DNA from: UMGS1613 sp045636225
Lineage (GTDB): Bacteria; Bacillota_I; Bacilli_A; RF39; UBA660
Direction: 5' to 3'
NCBI GenBank assembly: GCA_045636225.1
Contig: JAZTXB010000159.1
Span: forward strand, 1 to 9,249
DNA length: 9,249 bases
The notes beneath the pieces were generated by a model. It was given only the letters and a program-made list of their open reading frames with translations, did not search any database and was not told the origin of the DNA. A program made the position numbers and the translations under genes. Shown piece by piece: positions 5,543-9,249 of this stretch; position 1 is the first letter of the stretch; each line of letters starts with the position of its first letter.

Positions 5543-6010
5543 ATGCGTAAAAGACGTGCAGTTAAAAGAGACGTTTTAGCAGATCCTATATATAATTCAA
5601 AAGTAGTAACTAAGTTAATTAATACTATTATGAAAGATGGTAAAAAAGGACTTGCTCAAAAAATCTTTTATGGGGCTATGGATATAGTTAAAGAAAAAAC
5701 TAACCAAGAACCTATGGAAGTTTTAAATCAAGCTTTAGAAAATATTATGCCTGCACTTGAAGTTAAGTCTCGTCGTGTTGGTGGAGCTAACTATCAAGTA
5801 CCAGTTGAAGTTAAAGCTGATCGTAAACAAGCTTTAGGATTCCGTTGGTTAGTAAATTATGCTAGATTACGTGGAGGACACTCTATGGCTGATAATTTAG
5901 CTAATGAAATAATTGATGCATCTAATGGAACTGGTGCAGCAGTTAAAAAACGTGAAGAAACTCATAGAATGGCAGAAGCTAATAAAGCATTTGCTCATTA
6001 TAGATGGTAA
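5543..6010 (+). CDS. rpsG: 30S ribosomal protein S7
   Basis: This 155-aa protein nucleates assembly of the 30S head and binds the 3' domain of 16S rRNA. Family landmarks are KRDVLADPIYNSKVVTKLIN, RRVGGANYQVPVEV, GFRWLVNYARLRG and the C-terminal MAEANKAFAHYRW. The N-terminus is MRKRRAVKRD, lacking the usual Pro at position 2. The start ATG 5543 follows AAAGGAGG (5528-5535). The rpsL-rpsG gap is only 31 AT-rich bases without visible structure, so the E. coli-style S7 autoregulatory site between the two genes is absent. The fusA gene starts 20 bases after its stop. Confidence 0.97.
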   Translation: MRKRRAVKRDVLADPIYNSKVVTKLINTIMKDGKKGLAQKIFYGAMDIVKEKTNQEPMEVLNQALENIMPALEVKSRRVGGANYQVPVEVKADRKQALGFRWLVNYARLRGGHSMADNLANEIIDASNGTGAAVKKREETHRMAEANKAFAHYRW

Positions 6011-6030
6011 TTAAGAAAGGAAATTAAGTT

Positions 6031-8100
6031 ATGGCTCGTGAATATAGTCTAGAAAATACTCGTAACTTTGGAATTATGGCACATATCGATGCAGGTAAAA
6101 CTACTTGCTCAGAACGTATCTTATTCCATACTGGTAAAATTCATAAAATTGGAGAAACACATGATGGTGAATCAACAATGGACTGGATGGCACAAGAACA
6201 AGAACGTGGTATTACAATTACATCAGCTGCAACTTCTGCTTACTGGAAAGGTCATAGATTCAATATCATAGATACTCCAGGACACGTAGACTTTACAGTT
6301 GAAGTTTCAAGATCACTTCGTGTATTAGATGGTGCTGTTGCACTTTTAGATGCTCAAGCTGGTGTTGAACCTCAAACAGAAACTGTTTGGAGACAAGCTA
6401 CTGAATTTAAAGTTCCTAGAATGATTTTCTGTAACAAAATGGATAAAATGGGAGCTAACTTTGAATATAGTTTATCAACTATTGATTCAAGATTAGGAGT
6501 TAATGCTAAACCTATTGAATGGCCAATTGGAGCAGAATCAGAATTTGATGGAATTATAGATTTAGTTACAATGACTGCTTATCATTATGATGGAAAACAA
6601 CAAGAAGAACCAACAATTATTGATATTCCAGAAGATTTAAAAGATATTGCTGAAATTAAACGTAATGAATTAATTGAAGCAGTTGCTGAATTCGATGATG
6701 AATTAATGGAAAAATACCTTGAAGGAGAAGAGGTAAGTGTTGAATTAATTAAACGCGCTATTAGAAAAGGAACTTTAGCTGTTGAATTCTTCCCAGTAAT
6801 GTGTGGAACTGCTTTAGGAAACACTGGAGTAAAACTTTTATTAGATGCAGTTGTTGATTACTTACCAAGTCCTATAGATGTAGAATCTATTAAAGGTATA
6901 GACTTAGATGGAAATGAAATTGAAAGAAAACCAAGTGATTCAGAACCATTCTCAGCACTTGCATTCAAAATCATGACAGATCCATTCGTAGGTCGTTTAT
7001 CATTCTTCCGTGTTTATTCAGGACACTTATCAAGTGGTTCTTATGTATTAAATGCAACTAAGAATGTTAAAGAAAGAATTGGACGTATTCTACTTATGCA
7101 TGCTAATAACCGTTCAGAAATTAATGAAGTATGGACAGGGGATATAGCTGCTGCAGTAGGACTTAAAAATACAACTACAGGAGATACTTTATGTGATGAA
7201 AAGAAACCATGTATTCTTGAATCAATGGTATTCCCAGAACCAGTTATTGAACTTGCTGTTGAACCAAAATCAAAGGCAGATCAAGATAAAATGGCAGTTG
7301 CTCTTCAAAAATTATCTGAAGAAGATCCAACTTTTAGAGCATCTACTAACCATGAAACTGGTCAAACAATAATCGCTGGAATGGGTGAGTTACACCTTGA
7401 TATTATCGTTGATCGTATGAAAAGAGAATTCAATGTTGAAGCAAACATTGGACAGCCACAAGTTGCTTACCGTGAAACAATCACTCAAGCTGCTGAATGT
7501 GAAGGTAAATATATCAAACAATCTGGTGGACGTGGACAATATGGTCATGTTAAGATTAAATTCGAACCAAATCCAGAAAAGGGATATGAATTCGTTGATG
7601 CTATCGTTGGTGGTGTAGTTCCTCGTGAATATATACCTGTAACAGATAAGGGATTACAAGATGCACTTAAAACTGGTGTTCTTGCTGGATTCCAAATGAT
7701 AGATATTAAAGCTACATTATTTGATGGTTCTTACCACGAAGTAGACTCATCAGAAATGGCATTTAAAGTTGCTGCATCTTTAGCTTTAAAAGAAGCTAAA
7801 ACAAAATGTAAAGCAGTACTTCTTGAACCAATCATGAAAGTACAAGTTGTTGTACCTGATGAATATTTAGGAAATGTTATGGGAGATATTACTTCTCGCC
7901 GTGGACGTCCTATGGGTCAAGAATCTCGTGGAAATGCTCTTGCAATTGATGCAATGGTTCCACTTTCAGAAATGTTTGGATATGCTACAAGCCTTAGAAG
8001 TAATACTCAAGGTAGAGGTAACTTTGTAATGGTATTTGATCATTATGAAGAAGTTCCAAGAAACATTGCTGAAGAAGTAATTAAGAAAAATGGTAACTAA
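6031..8100 (+). CDS. fusA: Elongation factor G
   Basis: This 689-aa GTPase moves tRNA and mRNA through the ribosome and, with RRF, recycles it; the length is normal. The GTPase motifs are G1 AHIDAGKT (17-24), G2 RGITI (59-63), G3 DTPGH (81-85, with catalytic His85) and G4 NKMD (135-138). G5 is Thr260-Ala-Leu (CGTALGN), where Ser-Ala is usual. Domains II to V follow, including EDPTFR, GMGELHLDI, the domain IV tip segment GSYHEVDSSEMAFK, and the C-terminal PLSEMFGYATSLRS. The start ATG 6031 has an AGAAAGGA site at 6014-6021. It is third in the str operon; instead of tuf, a small unknown gene follows after a strong hairpin. Confidence 0.98.
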   Translation: MAREYSLENTRNFGIMAHIDAGKTTCSERILFHTGKIHKIGETHDGESTMDWMAQEQERGITITSAATSAYWKGHRFNIIDTPGHVDFTVEVSRSLRVLDGAVALLDAQAGVEPQTETVWRQATEFKVPRMIFCNKMDKMGANFEYSLSTIDSRLGVNAKPIEWPIGAESEFDGIIDLVTMTAYHYDGKQQEEPTIIDIPEDLKDIAEIKRNELIEAVAEFDDELMEKYLEGEEVSVELIKRAIRKGTLAVEFFPVMCGTALGNTGVKLLLDAVVDYLPSPIDVESIKGIDLDGNEIERKPSDSEPFSALAFKIMTDPFVGRLSFFRVYSGHLSSGSYVLNATKNVKERIGRILLMHANNRSEINEVWTGDIAAAVGLKNTTTGDTLCDEKKPCILESMVFPEPVIELAVEPKSKADQDKMAVALQKLSEEDPTFRASTNHETGQTIIAGMGELHLDIIVDRMKREFNVEANIGQPQVAYRETITQAAECEGKYIKQSGGRGQYGHVKIKFEPNPEKGYEFVDAIVGGVVPREYIPVTDKGLQDALKTGVLAGFQMIDIKATLFDGSYHEVDSSEMAFKVAASLALKEAKTKCKAVLLEPIMKVQVVVPDEYLGNVMGDITSRRGRPMGQESRGNALAIDAMVPLSEMFGYATSLRSNTQGRGNFVMVFDHYEEVPRNIAEEVIKKNGN

Positions 8101-8106
8101 TTTTGA

Positions 8107-8134
8107 TTGAAATAGGAGCTTGCTCCTGTTTCAA
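8107..8134 (+). other. 13-bp hairpin between fusA and the 98-aa gene
   Basis: Bases 8107-8119 pair with 8122-8134 (12 Watson-Crick pairs and one T-G), leaving a CTTG tetraloop. The centre is AGGAGC-TT-GCTCCT. The 3' side reads GTTTCAAATAAAAAA, so a real T run is missing; it is at best a partial terminator, or an mRNA processing or stability element that sets the level of the next gene relative to fusA. Confidence 0.65.
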
Positions 8135-8152
8135 ATAAAAAAGGAGGTTTAT

Positions 8153-8449
8153 ATGAGAGAAAAATTTGTACGTTCAAATGAACATATAAATGTTAATGAT
8201 GTTATGTTAAATCATGACACAGAACAGACTAAAAAGAATTTAGAAAGACTAAAAACAGCGGTAGAGAATATGAAAAAAACTGTTGATGGATCAGAATTTG
8301 TTAAATTTGAGGAACTTAAGATGGCTCCTAGTCAAGATTGTTCTGATATTACAATAGATAATGCTCATATTCTTTATGGATCTAATATTAGTTCAGAAAA
8401 AAGTGAGCATTTTGATCCTATATCTGATAGTCTTTTCAGAAGAAAATAA
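8153..8449 (+). CDS. 98-aa hypothetical soluble protein inside the str locus
   Basis: The start is ATG 8153, 5 bases after a strong AAGGAGG (8141-8147); a TTG at 8120 in frame would start inside the hairpin and has no ribosome site. The protein begins MREKFVRSNEHINVNDVM, has a charged helical stretch (TEQTKKNLERLKTAVENMKK, about residues 23-42) that may form a short coiled coil, then a Ser/Asp-rich polar tail ending DPISDSLFRRK. It has no membrane segment, signal peptide or recognisable motif, and I do not know the family. It lies between fusA and tuf, which are directly adjacent in most Bacillota. It has no promoter of its own that I can see and depends on transcription passing the hairpin, while tuf has a separate promoter. 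Confidence 0.8.
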   Translation: MREKFVRSNEHINVNDVMLNHDTEQTKKNLERLKTAVENMKKTVDGSEFVKFEELKMAPSQDCSDITIDNAHILYGSNISSEKSEHFDPISDSLFRRK

Positions 8450-8498
8450 AAATTTTTACAAAAGTTTAAAGTAAAAAATTAAATTGATAAAAAAAGTA

Positions 8499-8527
8499 TT
8501 GATATTTTTTGCTAATTGATATAAAAT
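8499..8527 (+). promoter_or_regulatory. Promoter of tuf
   Basis: TTGATA (8499-8504) and TAAAAT (8522-8527) are 17 bases apart, 30 bases before the tuf ATG. The 108-base gap holds nothing else except three copies of ATTGATA (8483, 8498, 8515), the middle one being the -35. This would let EF-Tu be made independently of the str operon. Confidence 0.65.
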
Positions 8528-8557
8528 ATTATTGTATTAAATAAGGAGGAGAAAAAT

Positions 8558-9249
8558 ATGGCAAAAGCAAAATATGATCGTTCAAAACCACATGTTAATA
8601 TTGGTACAATTGGACACGTAGACCACGGTAAAACAACTACTACAGCTGCTATTACTAGTGTTCTATCAAAAAAAGGTTTAGCTAAATTCGAAGATTATTC
8701 AAATATCGATAAAGCACCTGAAGAAAGAGAACGTGGTATTACAATTAATACTGCACACGTTGAGTATGAAACTGATAAGAGACACTATGCTCACGTAGAC
8801 TGCCCAGGTCATGCTGACTATGTTAAAAACATGATTACTGGTGCTGCACAAATGGACGGAGCTATTCTAGTTATAGCTGCAACTGATGGTCCTATGGCTC
8901 AAACTCGTGAACACATCTTATTATCACGTCAAGTTGGAGTACCTCGTATGGTTGTATTCTTAAATAAATGTGATATGGTTGACGATGAAGAATTATTAGA
9001 CTTAGTTGAAATGGAAGTTCGTGAATTATTAAGCGAATACGGATTTGATGGAGACAACACTCCAATCGTTCGTGGATCAGGATTAAAAGCTCTTGAAGGA
9101 GATGCTGCATACGAAGCTAAAATTTTAGAATTAATGGATGCTGTTGATGCTTGGATCGAAACTCCAGCTAGAGATACTGACAAACCATTCTTAATGCCAA
9201 TTGAAGACGTTTTCACAATCACAGGACGTGGAACTGTTGTTACAGGACG
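8558..9249 (+). CDS. tuf: Elongation factor Tu (3' partial)
   Basis: EF-Tu carries aminoacyl-tRNA to the ribosome A site as a GTP complex. The window holds the first 230 codons, covering the GTPase domain and the start of domain II. Motifs: G1 GHVDHGKT (19-26), G2 RGITI (59-63), G3 DCPGH (81-85, His85 catalytic) and G4 NKCD (136-139). G5 is Ser174-Gly175-Leu176 (RGSGLKAL), where RGSALKAL is almost universal; codon GGA at 9080 replaces an Ala codon. The start MAKAKYDRSKPHVNIGTIGH is standard, and ATG 8558 lies 7 bases after AAGGAGGA (8543-8550). It has its own promoter and is separated from fusA by a small unknown gene. The stop is beyond the window end. Confidence 0.97.
   Translation, partial: MAKAKYDRSKPHVNIGTIGHVDHGKTTTTAAITSVLSKKGLAKFEDYSNIDKAPEERERGITINTAHVEYETDKRHYAHVDCPGHADYVKNMITGAAQMDGAILVIAATDGPMAQTREHILLSRQVGVPRMVVFLNKCDMVDDEELLDLVEMEVRELLSEYGFDGDNTPIVRGSGLKALEGDAAYEAKILELMDAVDAWIETPARDTDKPFLMPIEDVFTITGRGTVVTG

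Noticed and set aside
8120..8152. TTG start for the gene between fusA and tuf
   Set aside because: It begins inside the hairpin with no ribosome site; ATG 8153 follows AAGGAGG.
8892..9222. Minus-strand open frames opposite tuf, and others opposite the ABC gene, gpsA, rpsL and fusA
   Set aside because: They are antisense shadows of strongly conserved genes and have no evidence of their own initiation.
1..9249. Mycoplasma-type code with TGA as Trp
   Set aside because: All Trp codons I checked in the ABC transporter, gpsA, rpsG and fusA are TGG, none is TGA, and gpsA ends at TGA.

Overview
The window comes from a very AT-rich, low-GC Gram-positive-type bacterium (Bacillota, Bacilli-like; possibly an uncultured Erysipelotrichales or RF39-like lineage). 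The evidence is Shine-Dalgarno sites close to AAGGAGG, sigma-A promoters close to TTGACA-17-TATAAT, a long Bacillota-type S12 (139 aa), and the order rpsL-rpsG-fusA-(small gene)-tuf. Every tryptophan I checked is TGG and gpsA ends in TGA, so the standard bacterial code applies, not the Mycoplasma code. The species assignment is inference.

Left region (1-4158). The end of a penicillin-binding-protein-type D-Ala-D-Ala carboxypeptidase is followed by an isolated transcription unit. It has a strong promoter, a 28-codon leader ORF, a terminator hairpin, and a 576-aa ABC exporter. A segment of the leader ORF is perfectly complementary over 11 nt to the left arm of the terminator. This is the layout of ribosome-controlled attenuation of multidrug ABC transporters. 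Next come a DUF3267-type membrane protein with HEVLH, a small two-helix membrane gene broken by an amber codon, a terminator, and gpsA (glycerol-3-phosphate dehydrogenase).

Middle region (4155-4927). A perfect consensus promoter overlapping the gpsA stop drives a NrtR-like regulator. Its winged-helix half is intact, but its Nudix half has no Nudix box. A 41-aa single-pass membrane microprotein is translationally coupled to it.

Right region (4970-9249). The translation-machinery (str) operon has a leader with two hairpins, then rpsL, rpsG, fusA, a 98-aa protein I do not recognise (preceded by a 13-bp hairpin), and tuf with its own promoter (cut by the window end). S12 carries isoleucine where nearly all bacteria have the streptomycin-linked proline. 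The G5 guanine-binding motifs of both EF-G and EF-Tu deviate slightly from the usual form.

All genes are on the + strand. I see no tRNA, rRNA, CRISPR array, insertion sequence or phage gene. The only gene-free stretches are short promoter, leader and terminator regions.
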